Assembly (NCBI RefSeq): GCF_921293095.1
Contig: NC_060251.1
Location: 64,001,585-64,065,584, forward strand
Direction: 5' to 3'
Source: Ischnura elegans
Taxonomy: Eukaryota > Arthropoda > Insecta > Odonata > Coenagrionidae
DNA length: 64,000 nucleotides
Of the stretch, positions 45,769 to 58,100 are shown in pieces (position 1 is the stretch's first letter; every line of letters starts with the position of its first letter). Below the pieces are notes generated by a model. The model searched no databases. It saw nothing but the letters and a program-made list of their open reading frames with translations, and was not told where the DNA came from. Both the position numbers and the translations under genes were made by a program.

Positions 45769-46876
45769 TCTACATCTACAAATTACCCTGCGAGCCACCT
45801 CTAGGGTGTTTGGCAGGGGGTGATCAATCACCAGCATGCAGCATGCATTTGGACTCCCACATGCACACCACACCGTCCAAGAAACGTCCCGTATAATAAC
45901 AAACTATACTACTATATGCTGTTAGAAATAGAATATAGAATACAAATTCAGAAACATGCTTTAAGTTTTACATAGGTTAGTAGGCTACACTACAAGTCAT
46001 GCAATCTATTTACGCGTTCTATTGCTGCCGTTATAATCTCTTATTGATCGTGGAAAAAATGACATTCGGAATCTGTCTGTTCTGCAATCTATCTCTCTTA
46101 TTTTATTTATATGATCTGATCTTCCGTAGTACGTTGGCGTCCGCAAGATATGGTTAACTTCGTCAGAAAAGACACTGCTCTTGAATTTATCTAAAAGGTT
46201 TAGTCTATTTTTCAATCTACGGTCCGACAGAGATTCCCATCCGAGTTTATCTAAGAGGTCAGTTACACTAACAAGACTATCGTAACGACCTTTCACATAC
46301 CTGGCAGCTCTTCTTTGCACGCGTTCTAACTCTGTTATTAAGCCTTTTTCATGAGGGTCCCAAACACTGGCAGCGTATTCCAAATGTGGTCTAACGAGGG
46401 AAAAGTAGCTAATTTCTCTCACTTTGTCGTCGCACTTTCCTAATATTCTTTTAACAAAACCCATTTTACGATTAGCTTGACCGGTTATTTCTCGAATATG
46501 TTTATTCCACGATAGATCATTATTGAGTCTAACCCCTAGATATTTCACAGATTCAACTGCCTTTAACTGCGTGCCCCGAACGCCGTAAACTACAGCGTCG
46601 TCTGCAAATAATCGTAACTTACTCTGCACTACTTCGCCAATGTCGTTTATATAAAGTAGGAATAGGAGTGGGCCAATGACACTACCCTGAGGAACGCCAG
46701 AAGTGACTCTAACCTCATTGGAGACTGCACCGTCTAATACTACTCTTTGGACGCGGTCGCTCAAAAATTCTCTAATCCAGGAAATGACATCTTCGTCTAG
46801 ACCATAAGATTTCAGTTTTATTATTAACTTTCCGTGGGGTACTTTATCAAATGCCTTTTTGAAATCAAGAAAAATC
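45768..46876 (-). mobile_element. CR1/L2-like LINE, 5'-truncated, open reading frame, unit 1
   Basis: Minus-strand frame 46006-46872 (about 288 codons) is uninterrupted. It starts in the fingers/palm at IFLDFKKAFDKVPHGK and includes SGVPQGSVIGPLLF, FADDAVVY and the C-terminal RRAARYVKGRYDS region. Compared with the 7.6-kb copy, about 50 residues between FADD and RGTQLKAVESVKYLGV are missing in frame. The 3' UTR and (CTACAT)n tail run to 45768. Lacking endonuclease, it cannot move itself. Confidence 0.88.
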
Positions 46877-47230
46877 TAGAAAAGGCTCGCGACGTGTTAT
46901 GTATGTCGCGAGGTGGTATGCAGATTTAAAATTTGCAAGACGCTTTACCTCTCGCCTAAATTCACTAATATCACTATCATTTCTCACCAGCTAACGATAG
47001 CATTGATACGAGATCAAGAGCATTGCCAGCTCCACACCGTCAGTGACTAAACCTCTCCTTAAAGGACATCCGGCTGTAAATATCGTCAGAATGGTGGGCA
47101 GTTACGAGGTAAGCGATTTTTGTTTATTTTTTTAGTTTAATTGAACGAGACATTTTCAGTACACGCCAATTCTACGACCATTAAGATGATCAATTTAATT
47201 AAAAATACAGAATTCTTGGAGTACACAATA
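46877..47230. other. Spacer with a hairpin and a start-codon/splice-donor combination, unit 1
   Basis: CTCGCGAC and GTCGCGAG form an 8-bp hairpin near 46886-46912. At 47091 an ATG opens six codons (MVGSYE) that end exactly at GAG|GTAAGC (47106-47114). This could be a first coding exon, but no downstream exon is identified. Confidence 0.3.
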
Positions 47231-47908
47231 GGTGGTTTCCTATTATTTTTTATTGCCTAAATCTAAAGATTAGTAAAAGAAAGAAAGAAAGATTACTCCT
47301 GGAGTACGTATTTCACGCTTTTAGATTTTTAAATGACGATATCTATTTTTCGCGATTAAATGAAAAGTGAAAATTTTCAAGCGCGCGTAAACGCGACGGC
47401 TAAGTATGAATGCTGGGAAAACTGCGTGTGACGTCGTTCTGGTTCCCGCTGCTGCAAGTGAGGTGACCTTGGGGAGAGGCTTAGAGCGCTGATACAACGT
47501 AGGATGCTCGCAAGTAGCTGAGTACTCTGCTAGCTGGTATCGCTTGGCTTAAATAAGGATTATTAATGCCTTATCAAACGAAGAAAACTTTCCGACCTTA
47601 GCCAGTTTTAATAGGTGATTATTATGAGAAGTTTCCCTGAGCTCTGTGCCTCATGCATGCATTGGTTATCTCAAACGGTGTAAAACTTCTATCCTCTCGT
47701 GTAGAAACTAGCTCCCCGTGACGCCACGTGGAGTGGCATCGGCTGGGCGCCAATCTGGCCTTTTTCAAATGAAGATAAAATTGACCCTTGCCATTCGTCT
47801 AAACCGGCATTTGTAAAACCAAATAATTTTGTATATTATGAATAGACTAATAATGGGTAACGAATCGCAAACAACGCCTTTCGTTATCTTTGATGAAGGA
47901 AACTACCC
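47231..47908 (+). mobile_element. TIR element of ~680 bp, copy 2, unit 1
   Basis: Inverted homolog of 30539-31202, bounded by GGTGGTTTCC and, inverted, GGGTAGTTTCC. Preceded by ATA and followed by TATT, compatible with a short TA-containing target, but not decisive. Confidence 0.7.
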
Positions 47909-47924
47909 TATTAAAAGTACCCGC

Positions 47925-48110
47925 AGCTTGAGTTCAGGGTTGTTCTCCGCGTCAAATCATCTTCATAAGACAGTTTCGCCGGCGTTGCCACAGGCGTCTT
48001 CAGGTTTGCGTGCAAACTTGCATCCGACACTTCAAACCTGAAGACACCAGCAGCAACAAGAGCGAAACTCTCGGATGAACACGAATCGACGCAGAGGAAA
48101 ACCCAGAAGC
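47925..48110. mobile_element. Inverted pair of Penelope-like tails, unit 1
   Basis: The left tail on the minus strand reads CTGAAGACGCC...GGCGAAAC (48003-47973). The right tail on the plus strand reads CTGAAGACACC...GAGCGAAAC (48038-48067) and continues to GAGGAAAACCCAGAAGCC. The motif order CUGANGA-C-stem-GAAAC, spacer, GAAAACCC matches the tails at 21.1 kb. No coding part remains. Confidence 0.6.
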
Positions 48111-49148
48111 CAGTGGGGTTAGCCACGAATATCGTTCGGGTTGGGGAGGTGGTCCAAAATCAGGGGGTAGTTTTTAAAAGCAGGGTACTTAGAAGAGGGT
48201 TTTAAACTAATTTTAGCACGTTTCATAATAGAAAAAACTTCACTTTTCAAAGAAATCTTTTGAAAATTAGTGATTTTTCGATATTATGTTTTCTTTTATG
48301 AATTAAGTAATGTGCGTAATACATACCTACATACAAGGAGGTATATGAGAGATTATGTCATTATAAAGCAGAGGTGGGAGAATAGTGATAAAAATTCACT
48401 CAGCTCCCTGCAACAGATATGATTCATACCTCAACCTGGTCCTAATGATATGAAACTTAGAATAAAAAGACTTGCAAATCTTGAAATACAAATCAAATTA
48501 AGAAATGGAAAGTAAAACTATGAAAGGGACTAAGAGAATGATAAACCTAGAATTAGAGGAGAAAAGTATCCAAGTGTATGGACACATGCAGACTGACAAG
48601 GAAGGGTTGGATATGATAAAAACAGTAATGGTGAAGTGGCAGAGAACTTAATGTGTATAACTTTATATATTTTTCATAACATTGAGATGATAGTGTTTTA
48701 TGTGAAAGTTAAAAAAATACTATGCATCTTCTATTGAGAGAAAATAAAGTTGAACTGCGACTTAAGAACTTTCCCGGTTAAGAAAAGAGAGGCTAAATCA
48801 AATACAACTAGGCAAGAGCTACATTTTTTGCTGACCTCATTGCATAAGTAAATATGGGTTCTCATATTTTCAGAGACTAACATCATTAAACCAGTGGACC
48901 TTGCAGTTCAAACACTACGTCCATTTTAAAGGGTAGGGTTTAGGATCTCTAGGCCCTCACAATCTACCTCAGGTATGGGTTCTTCTGGAGGGGGTAAAGA
49001 ATACTACCCACGACAAGTGACAAGGTTCACCACCAGATATTTAAAAATATTAACCTTGGATATGAAATGGGATAAAAAACTTTAAAAACATTTAAAAATT
49101 AATTTTCAATACCGTCATAGCTAAAAATAATCACTTTAAAACTAGGAG

Positions 49149-49413
49149 CAACAGTGTACCCAGGATCAAAACTAGGGAGGGGGGACGCAAGCCATGATTG
49201 TTCAAGTTGTAACATTTAAGCATGGAAAAGGTGAATGAAATACACATTTTAAGAAATCTTTAACAGCACTTTAAAATTATTTGCTTGAAAAAAAAATATT
49301 TTAATTAAATTTAAATTTAAAAAAATTAAATTTTAAAAAAAAAATTTTATAAAGCTTTTGGTTCTGGGGGGAGAGCAGCTGCCCCCTCCTGCCCCTCGGT
49401 GGTTATACCCATG
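49149..49413. mobile_element. hAT-type MITE (CAAGNGCGNACCC family), unit 2
   Basis: Counterpart of 38564-38835. Flanks ACTAGGAG (49141-49148) and ACTAGTAC (49414-49421). Confidence 0.78.
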
Positions 49414-49907
49414 ACTAGTACGACAAACTACAGTCCAAGATGACAGATGTCCAATGAAAGTTCCTAAAGGGCAACTAGGACCTTGCCAACCCTAGATCCA
49501 ATAGCTGAACACTTCACTACCTCATCCCCTTGCTCGTCCTGGCAACATTGTCTCACAAAGTAAGCTGCATACCTTTCTCTCTTCACCCTATTTATGGCCT
49601 ACTCACCTAAATGTACATTTGCATAGACAATTGCTTCTGTGTTATTTGGTGTTATCTTTCTTTAGCAGTGCTTCACTTCTTTTCTATTAAGCTTGCAGTA
49701 TAAGAATTCTTATGCATCACGATAATAGAATGAGTGTCATAAAACGTGGTTGTGGAGTACAATGGATCTCGGATGGTTCATTAGTATGCTAGAACATCCA
49801 ATGGCTTCATCCTGAATTCTTTTCATTTCATCAAGAAAAAATATATCACCCAGGGATTTACCAAGAGGAAATTATGAGCATGACATTAAAAAAGTAGTTC
49901 CTGAACC

Positions 49908-50186
49908 CAGTGGTGCAGCGAGGGGTAGTTTTGGGGGATAAAGTTAAGTTTAATCCATTTTACTTAACTGGATTGAGATTACTAATAGAATAGTGTAAGG
50001 AGCAATATAATATCCCTCAGAAAGCTGTAAAACTCACCATATTGAACCATTTATCTTAAAATTCCGCAATTTATTAATGTCGCACCTACCGTTTATTCTG
50101 GTGGGTAGTCCATGCCCCTATACACCTCAGTATTAGTTGCACCTGACCCCCCCCCCCCCCAGCCTTAAGTCCTAGCTGCGCCGCTG
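49908..50186. mobile_element. hAT-type MITE (CAGTGGTGCAGCGAGG), unit 2
   Basis: 279 bp with ends CAGTGGTGCAGCGAGG and, inverted, CAGCGGCGCAGCTAGG. Perfect 8-bp duplication CCTGAACC at 49900-49907 and 50187-50194. Unit 1 has the unoccupied site (CCTGAATC at 39325). Confidence 0.9.
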
Positions 50187-50194
50187 CCTGAACC

Positions 50195-51008
50195 ACCTTC
50201 TGCTAAACATAAACCTCAATAGTACCCTTGATCTTTTGCTATGGATAATGCTCTAAAAATGCAAAAAATACATCCAGTACATGTAAAAATTCAAAATTCA
50301 CAGCATAGGTTATGTCAATAGAAAAATAACATGCTTAATCAGAAACATCTTTTCCTTGATGCTTATTTCTTTTGGATTGAGGTCACAAAACATGTAATGA
50401 ATTCTTATGTGATTAGGAGTATTAATGTAAATTCTTTTTATTTGCCTCCAACAACACCATTTATTTTGTTTAAGCCACTCACCGGTCTACTTCATTGTAA
50501 CAGAATGACTAATGCTTCTAAGAAAAAACTTCAGTCCCCTCATACGCATGTCTGACAGTTTAGCACTATGACCAGTCAATAATGTCCCTCACCCTCCCTC
50601 CGCCATGCTAGTTGTCAACAGATTTCTTTTGCCATGTCAACTTAATACATAGGAATCCTCATTCAAACCTGATATTCCTCATCTACTCTTAGGTCTAGGT
50701 ACCTAGTCCCCTTGTGTAATACAATAATTTTCCCTTCCTTTCCCTGGTTGCTGGGCTAGATATCCTTGATATCCTACGTATCTGCATCTCAGTGCTGGCT
50801 GTAACATCCATTTCGGCAAAAAACCGAAAATATGCCACAAAATCACCTCTATGGCAATTTTTGGGGACATAGGCCATGAAAGGCACAAGTCCAATCCCTC
50901 ACCCATGTCAATGGAAATTAAATCTAATGGTAAAGAAGCTCATGATGAAACTGGGAAAAGTCAACAAAGTCGCCAAAAAAAAAGGCTCACAAAAAATTTG
51001 TTTATAAT
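50195..51008. other. Spacer downstream of the type II gene, unit 2
   Basis: Homologous to 39333-40145 in unit 1; no gene recognised. Confidence 0.45.
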
Positions 51009-51014
51009 TTTATT
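51009..51014 (-). terminator. Polyadenylation signal AATAAA, type II gene unit 2
   Basis: Minus-strand AATAAA about 230 bp beyond the stop codon, in the same context as in units 1 and 3. Confidence 0.6.
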
Positions 51015-51243
51015 CCAAAAATTTCAAAAAAATAATATGCCTTAGACAAGTTAAATTCGTAATGATATTTTAAACAGATTCAAATTTTTCCCACACAGAC
51101 AGTAAATTACAAAAAAACAACACAACATCGGGGAAGTCCCCGGAAGTGGTCGCCGCCCAAGCGAAGAAAACGACATAATCCTACTGAGGAATCCTTGATC
51201 CATGACGCAAAACTATAATGTCCGCTCACTACGCCGATTCATC

Positions 51244-51861
51244 TTAACACTTTCCGAAGACATTTCCCAGAGGAAAGTAGACGAAATCGTTCTCGACTCG
51301 AACCTCGTCAATGCCTTCCGCCGTGTGGAACGAAAAATAATGGGAGCACATCGCCGGAGTCACACCTTCGAACGTGACTCGCTTCACGTTCTTCAAGGGG
51401 AACAACGGACCGTCCGCTCCACTCCGCAGCTCGCTCTCCAGCGTCAGGTCGAGCCCGTCGCTGCCGGGGGAGGAGCAGGCGGTATGGTTGTGGACGAAAG
51501 TGACCATTTGGACGCCGGACTCGGTGGTTTGACTACCCGCGTGGAAGGTCGAGTCGCAGTCGACGTCTTCCTTACTGCTGTTCTGCTTCGAGACCAAATA
51601 TATCCTGGTCCAGGTGATGTTCGCCAAGGAGTGAGAGAACGAACAGTAAGGGTCCCGGGAGGTGGACTCGCCCTTGGTGCACACCAAAGTCACGTCTTGC
51701 GAGAGCAATCCGCGAGGTGGCGTCCAAGCAACATTTTGAGCCGATCCGCTGACTCCGCTACGATCCAATTTTAAGATTACCTTGTATTCGGTGGCGTGAG
51801 CGATGAGCAGCGGCACCAGGAGGAAGGAGATCCAATTTACGCAACTACTATAAAGACCCAT
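51244..51861 (-). CDS. Secreted cysteine-rich protein, type II, unit 2
   Basis: A 205-residue protein from the ATG at 51861, chosen as for unit 1. Signal peptide, all six mature cysteines, NITWT and NSS sites are kept. A new NHT sequon replaces SHT just before the fourth cysteine, and the NVS site near the C-terminus becomes NVF, so glycosylation differs from unit 1. The segment after the fourth cysteine reads GLDLTLESELRSGADG in place of the unrelated unit 1 loop. Identical in protein sequence to the unit 3 copy. Secreted; function unknown. Confidence 0.88.
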   Translation of the reverse strand: MGLYSSCVNWISFLLVPLLIAHATEYKVILKLDRSGVSGSAQNVAWTPPRGLLSQDVTLVCTKGESTSRDPYCSFSHSLANITWTRIYLVSKQNSSKEDVDCDSTFHAGSQTTESGVQMVTFVHNHTACSSPGSDGLDLTLESELRSGADGPLFPLKNVKRVTFEGVTPAMCSHYFSFHTAEGIDEVRVENDFVYFPLGNVFGKC

Positions 51862-53602
51862 TTTAAAGGCCGCAAGCGTCAAAGTCGGGATGGACAAGGT
51901 TATTTATTCAGAGATGTATAAGCGCGAGCGGTTGTCCGCCAACTAAATAACGGGGAGATGATATTAAAACGATTTTCCTTCTAAGACTCCCCTCCTCTGC
52001 ATCTCTGGCTGAGGAGAGCCGATCAATGATCTTGCCCTATGGCATTCTCTCTTATCAGATCCCATACTTGGAATGCGACAAACAAACACAAGCTTTTGGT
52101 ATGACTTCGTCGAGTTAAAAAAAGGAGTTCGAGAGGGCGATTTAATTTTTAACTAGTTTTTTATAAAACCATTTTCTTCATTTAAATGTTGTAGGCTAAT
52201 TATAGTTTTATTTTTTGGTTTGAAATATTAATTGATTTGCAAATATCAAAGTGCACAGCGTTCCGCTCTCTTATTATTTAAATATATGTACCTATTTCTC
52301 ACCTTTTATTTCATTTTGACAATCGGGTCAGAGTTAATGCTAAATAGAGTTTAGATAGAAAAAATTAAATAACGAAATGTGGTCTTTAGATACAGCATAA
52401 CTTTCGTTGCTCAATTTTGCGTTAATTTTCAGGGCCGGCTTATGGGCCGGGACACCAAAACCCCCGGTAGGGGAGCGACACAACAGCAGTTTGGCCGGTA
52501 AGTATTTTGCCTGAAACGGGCCAAGTCAATTTCGACTAACTTTAATTCATAAACGAAGTAAAAAAATTTAATCATGATTGAAACGAAAACAACCCGTTTT
52601 TAAGGGTTTTCGATCAATATAACAAATATGGTAACCCATTCCTCGCGATAAAGCAATTTCATTTCGACCAAACTATAGTAAGTGCAATACTTGATACGTG
52701 ATTGCTTCATGCAGTATTTATTGGAAACATATGTACGTATCTACCAAGTAAAATTAATGTACTAATGCAAAATTCATGCAAATTAATGCAAAATTGCACA
52801 ACAATAATTATGGTTTCATAATTTTATGCATCTTTAAGGTATTTAGTTACTTGTAAAAACTCAAGTGCACATTACCAATGCGGCGGCAATAGGTTCTAGT
52901 ACGCCCAGCAGATATGACCATAACTTTGAACACAACTTGTTGATATCCGCTTTAACATGTTCGTTTGCTTTAATGTTTAACCTAATATTGCGAATAAATG
53001 AATTTAGTACCTCCAATAATTTTTAAATTTTCTATGTTACTGGCTAACCCAATACTTGGGTAGAGTGGGACACTTTATCAAAGAAGATACTTAATTGTTT
53101 CAACTATTGTAATTAGCTTATCTCTCGAGGATTTTTTAAACACGTTTTGGAATATATTCTTCGGTAATTACAAACATTTCACTAAATAACCAGTAATATC
53201 CTTTTGAAAATAAAATTTAGATACCGCAACTGCCACACTGTGATCCAGTCACTGATGACCGAGACATTTATGATATGCAGAGCTTTCCTTTTCAAAACCT
53301 TAAATCATTCGCCGGTCGATGCCATCAAATGATTAACTGGTGAAATGAAAAAAGTCAGCGATAAGGATGACCCCGGCCGGTCTCAATGGGTTAACTATTA
53401 AGACGCGCTGCAGTTATTATCGCCTTTTATCTGAAGAATAAGGAAAAAATGGATTTAAATGCCCTGCACTGTACACTCCAGTGCGCATCAATAAATATAG
53501 AAATCCACAAGTGGAAACCGCTTCTTTCCAGTTATTTCAACTCGCTCTGCCATAGTGAAATTTTAATAATTCTATAGTTTTCCATGTATTGATTAATACT
53601 TA
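51862..53602. other. Spacer upstream of the type II gene, unit 2
   Basis: Corresponds to 41007-42730. From about 52450 onward it is nearly identical to unit 1, whereas the gene-proximal part is diverged. No additional gene. Confidence 0.5.
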
Positions 53603-54053
53603 CAAGGGCGTACCCAGGATCAAAACTAGAGGGGGAAGCCACGGTCGCTCAAGTTTAACGCAGATAAGGTAATGAAAACAAAATTTAAAGAAAATTATAA
53701 CATCGCTTCATTAGTTTTTAAAATTATTTGATCCGAAAAAAGTTTTTATTTTATTAACATGTTTTATACTAATATCACTTTTCTTGGATTTATATCAAAT
53801 TCAAATCTCTTCAAAATTTTCGTTTTGAACAAAATTTACCTTTGCTTCTAGGATCTCTTTCTTGGGGGGGGGGGGCAAAAACAAGCACATTCCCAGGATT
53901 TTGATCTGGGGGAGGGGGGGCACAAGTACACCCCGTAATACAAAACGAACGTATTACAAATTTTTAACGGGACCGTTTTAAAAATCTTGCAATACTTTTT
54001 AAGGGTCTAGGGGGGCACGTGCCCCCGTGCCTTCCCCCCTAGATCCGCCTATG
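53603..54053. mobile_element. Composite of hAT-type MITEs with G-tracts, unit 2
   Basis: Copy of 42731-43184; the main difference is a shorter G-run near 53864. Confidence 0.6.
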
Positions 54054-55014
54054 GTCCCATCCTCATACAAAGGCGATAAAATTTGATCCAGTGAAATAAA
54101 TAAAAATAGTGAAATTGACCAAGATTTAAGGGCACTAGTAAAAGAGAAAATAACTAATATATTTCGAGGAACTTTATATTAAAGCGGATAGGCGGTCGCT
54201 GATATTCGCTAATGTAAAATTCGCATCAAATTCTCAATCTAAAATTTAACAAATAAAATGATAAACGTTAAATTCGCAAAGGTTTATGGGGAGATGTTCT
54301 TTATCCTCCACCCCTACCGCACCAGGACTGACGGCCTACCCTTTCTAGACCGCCCTCTGAGCGGCCCTGCCGCTAGCCGATAGCATTAATGGGTGTCACA
54401 CAGGAAATGAATAGAACTTCCCCAATTAGCTTAATCTCCCTAAGTTCATTGACGCTGCATGATTCACCCTGGAAAATCCACTAATAGCTCACTCCGAGAT
54501 AACATGAGACATCCTAGTCACCGATAAAGGAAGTCGACCCCCGCAACACAGAGGAGGGTGATTGGGGGAGTTACCGGGAATCCAGGCCTCGCAGACCGCA
54601 CGCGTCAGAAGACAAAGGGTCCAAGGTACGCTTCGTATGCTCGAGACTTCATTTAAAGGTTCAAGCACGGTCCAACGGTGACCGTCGGCTGGATGAGTAA
54701 AAACACGACCGGAGATAACCGTTGGACTGGCTCAGGTGAATGTTTACTTCCAGGAGACCGGCATCACCGTAAGCTGACGAAGATCACGGAAGACACCACG
54801 ACAACAATGTACAACGCATGATCCCCCACCTTCTCCTGATGCCCTGCTCTCGAGGCCAACGAATTCAGTCGTTCATAGGTGCACCGGACACATCGGCAGA
54901 AGCAGCCTTCGACACAACAACCTCTTCCGTCCCGCGAAAACGAGGATATATGCTGTGCTGTACTCCCGAAAGGTATGATTAGCATTTCTTTGACAAAATG
55001 GACTAGTTGTACAC
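54054..55014. other. Spacer, locally GC-rich, unit 2
   Basis: Near-identical to 43185-44145; no gene recognised. Confidence 0.4.
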
Positions 55015-55690
55015 CTACATCTATATCTACATAATACCCTGCGAGCCACCTCTAGGGTGTTTGGCAGGGGGTGATCAGTCACCAGCATGCAATAGGATTC
55101 CTACATACATAGGCGGATTTAGAGGGTAGGAACGGGGGCACGTGCCCCCCACCATACGCTTAAAAAATAAACGAGATTTTTAACACAAATATTAATTCAT
55201 TTTATATTTTAATATAGAAGTTATAAATATTTCCATATTAATAATTTTTATGGTAAAATTAAGAGTACATTTAGTAGATAAATTATTGCTTTTAGTTTTC
55301 AACCCGAATATGAGAAGACCGTTCTCCTGTCAGACCCTGGTGTCCCCCAAACCCCACCACAGAAAAAAAATCCCGGATTCGCCCTAGCCTACATGCACAC
55401 CACACGGTACCACATTCATGAAAAGTCAAAACTTGCCAACTACTCATGAAGGCAATCCATCCATGAAGCTAGAACACAAAAAATATGCTCTTAAAAATAT
55501 TAAGAAAATTCAGAAACATGCATTAAGGAATACATAAATTAGTATGCTAAACTACAAGTCACCTAATGTATTTGTAATTTTTAACGCTGCGGTTGTAGCC
55601 CCTTGTTGATCGTGGAAAAAACGACATTCTGAGTGTATCGGTTCTACAGGTTATCTCTCTTATTTTATTTATATGATCTTTAGTAAATGC
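55015..55690 (-). mobile_element. CR1/L2-like LINE 3' end split by a MITE, unit 2
   Basis: Copy of 44146-44820, with the hAT-type MITE at about 55109-55387 inside it. Confidence 0.82.
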
Positions 55691-55979
55691 AAGAGTTATG
55701 TTCAGATGGAAAATAGCATATTAACTGCGAATGAACGGAACGCTTTTAAAAATCCATAAATGCACGGTCATGTTCATTTTTATGAAATGTAAGATACGCT
55801 CTCATTCCACTTAACATTACCGCACTCCTAGAAACGGTGTCTCAAATAATATAATTAACGGCGTCACTCGCTAGGATGACTCATTGCATTTTTTTCCATA
55901 GTTCTAACTTTGCATGGATTTGCTATAAGAATTACTAACCATTGGCAAGTTTGGTCTTTGCATGAATATGCATGTATAT

Positions 55980-56638
55980 TTTGCTCATATGCATACTATT
56001 TCTATGACCGTGCTGTGTGCATGTGGCGGTCCTCTTGCATGCTGCATGTTGGTGATTGGTCACCCCCTGCCACACAGCATACAGGTGGCTCGCTCGGGTA
56101 TTATGTAGATGTAGTGTTACTGGCGCCTTAGAACTATTCGAATGGGAATCTTTTCAGATCGTAGATTGAAAACTAGACTAACCTATGCTGTAAATTCATC
56201 AGCAGTTTATTTTCCGAAGAAGTGAGCCATGTCTTACGAACGCCAACATACTATGGTTGATAATACAATAAAAAATGAAATAAGAGAGATAGAATGTAGA
56301 ATAGATATATTAAGAATGCCGATTTTATCCGCGATCGATAAGAGACTATAACGACAACATTAGGACTTAGAAATGGGTTTGGTGACTGATAATGTTGCTT
56401 ACTAACAAATGTTCCATAACACATGTTTCTGATTTTTCCTAGTATTTCTGTAAGCATGTTTCGCATGTTCTAGCTTCATAGGAAGATTGCCTTCGGCAGT
56501 AGTCGGCAATTTTTGCCTTTGCATAACTGTGTTAGTACAATTCATCAGTATGCGTAATTTTTTTGGACCGTGTTGTGTGCATGTAGAAATATGCATGTTG
56601 GTGATCGCTCACTCTCTGCCAAACACCCTACATCTACA
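55980..56638 (+). mobile_element. CR1/L2-like LINE 3' fragments, unit 2
   Basis: Copy of 45110-45768, again meeting the following LINE tail-to-tail. Confidence 0.75.
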
Positions 56639-57746
56639 TCTACATCTACAAATTACCCTGCGAGCCACCTCTAGGGTGTTTGGCAGGGGGTGATCAATCA
56701 CCAGCATGCAGCATGCATTTGGACTCCCACATGCACACCACACCGTCCAAGAAACGTCCCGTATAATAACAAACTATACTACTATATGCTGTTAGAAATA
56801 GAATATAGAATACAAATTCAGAAACATGCTTTAAGTTTTACATAGGTTAGTAGGCTACACTACAAGTCATGCAATCTATTTACGCGTTCTATTGCTGCCG
56901 TTATAATCTCTTATTGATCGTGGAAAAAATGACATTCGGAATCTGTCTGTTCTGCAATCTATCTCTCTTATTTTATTTATATGATCTGATCTTCCGTAGT
57001 ACGTTGGCGTCCGCAAGATATGGTTAACTTCGTCAGAAAAGACACTGCTCTTGAATTTATCTAAAAGGTTTAGTCTATTTTTCAATCTACGGTCCGACAG
57101 AGATTCCCATCCGAGTTTATCTAAGAGGTCAGTTACACTAACAAGACTATCGTAACGACCTTTCACATACCTGGCAGCTCTTCTTTGCACGCGTTCTAAC
57201 TCTGTTATTAAGCCTTTTTCATGAGGGTCCCAAACACTGGCAGCGTATTCCAAATGTGGTCTAACGAGGGAAAAGTAGCTAATTTCTCTCACTTTGTCGT
57301 CGCACTTTCCTAATATTCTTTTAACAAAACCCATTTTACGATTAGCTTGACCGGTTATTTCTCGAATATGTTTATTCCACGATAGATCATTATTGAGTCT
57401 AACCCCTAGATATTTCACAGATTCAACTGCCTTTAACTGCGTGCCCCGAACGCCGTAAACTACAGCGTCGTCTGCAAATAATCGTAACTTACTCTGCACT
57501 ACTTCGCCAATGTCGTTTATATAAAGTAGGAATAGGAGTGGGCCAATGACACTACCCTGAGGAACGCCAGAAGTGACTCTAACCTCATTGGAGACTGCAC
57601 CGTCTAATACTACTCTTTGGACGCGGTCGCTCAAAAATTCTCTAATCCAGGAAATGACATCTTCGTCTAGACCATAAGATTTCAGTTTTATTATTAACTT
57701 TCCGTGGGGTACTTTATCAAATGCCTTTTTGAAATCAAGAAAAATC
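56638..57746 (-). mobile_element. CR1/L2-like LINE with open reading frame, unit 2
   Basis: Identical in protein to 46006-46872 (frame 56876-57742), with the same in-frame loss after FADD. Its open state in both units reflects the recency of the segmental duplication, not independent activity. Confidence 0.88.
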
Positions 57747-58100
57747 TAGAAAAGGCTCGCGACGTGTTATGTATGTCGCGAGGTGGTATGCAGATTTAAA
57801 ATTTGCAAGACGCTTTACCTCTCGCCTAAATTCACTAATATCACTATCATTTCTCACCAGCTAACGATAGCATTGATACGAGATCAAGAGCATTGCCAGC
57901 TCCACACCGTCAGTGACTAAACCTCTCCTTAAAGGACATCCGGCTGTAAATATCGTCAGAATGGTGGGCAGTTACGAGGTAAGCGATTTTTGTTTATTTT
58001 TTTAGTTTAATTGAACGAGACATTTTCAGTACACGCCAATTCTACGACCATTAAGATGATCAATTTAATTAAAAATACAGAATTCTTGGAGTACACAATA

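Larger units (their letters stand above)
35894..48324. repeat. Tandem array unit 1 (12.4 kb, diverged gene-bearing half)
   Basis: Begins at ACCTACATACAAGGAG, the same bases that start units 2 and 3. From the start to about 41600 it differs from unit 2 by several percent plus indels. From about 41600 to its end it is >99% identical to unit 2 by eye. It carries a private 1961-bp insertion and lacks the hAT MITE found in units 2 and 3. Confidence 0.85.

Noticed and set aside
51202..51774. 190-codon plus-strand frames opposite the type II genes (also near 40341 and 62069)
   Set aside because: Same reason: antisense of the secreted protein genes, with low-complexity, Val/Gly/Arg-rich translation and no independent support.
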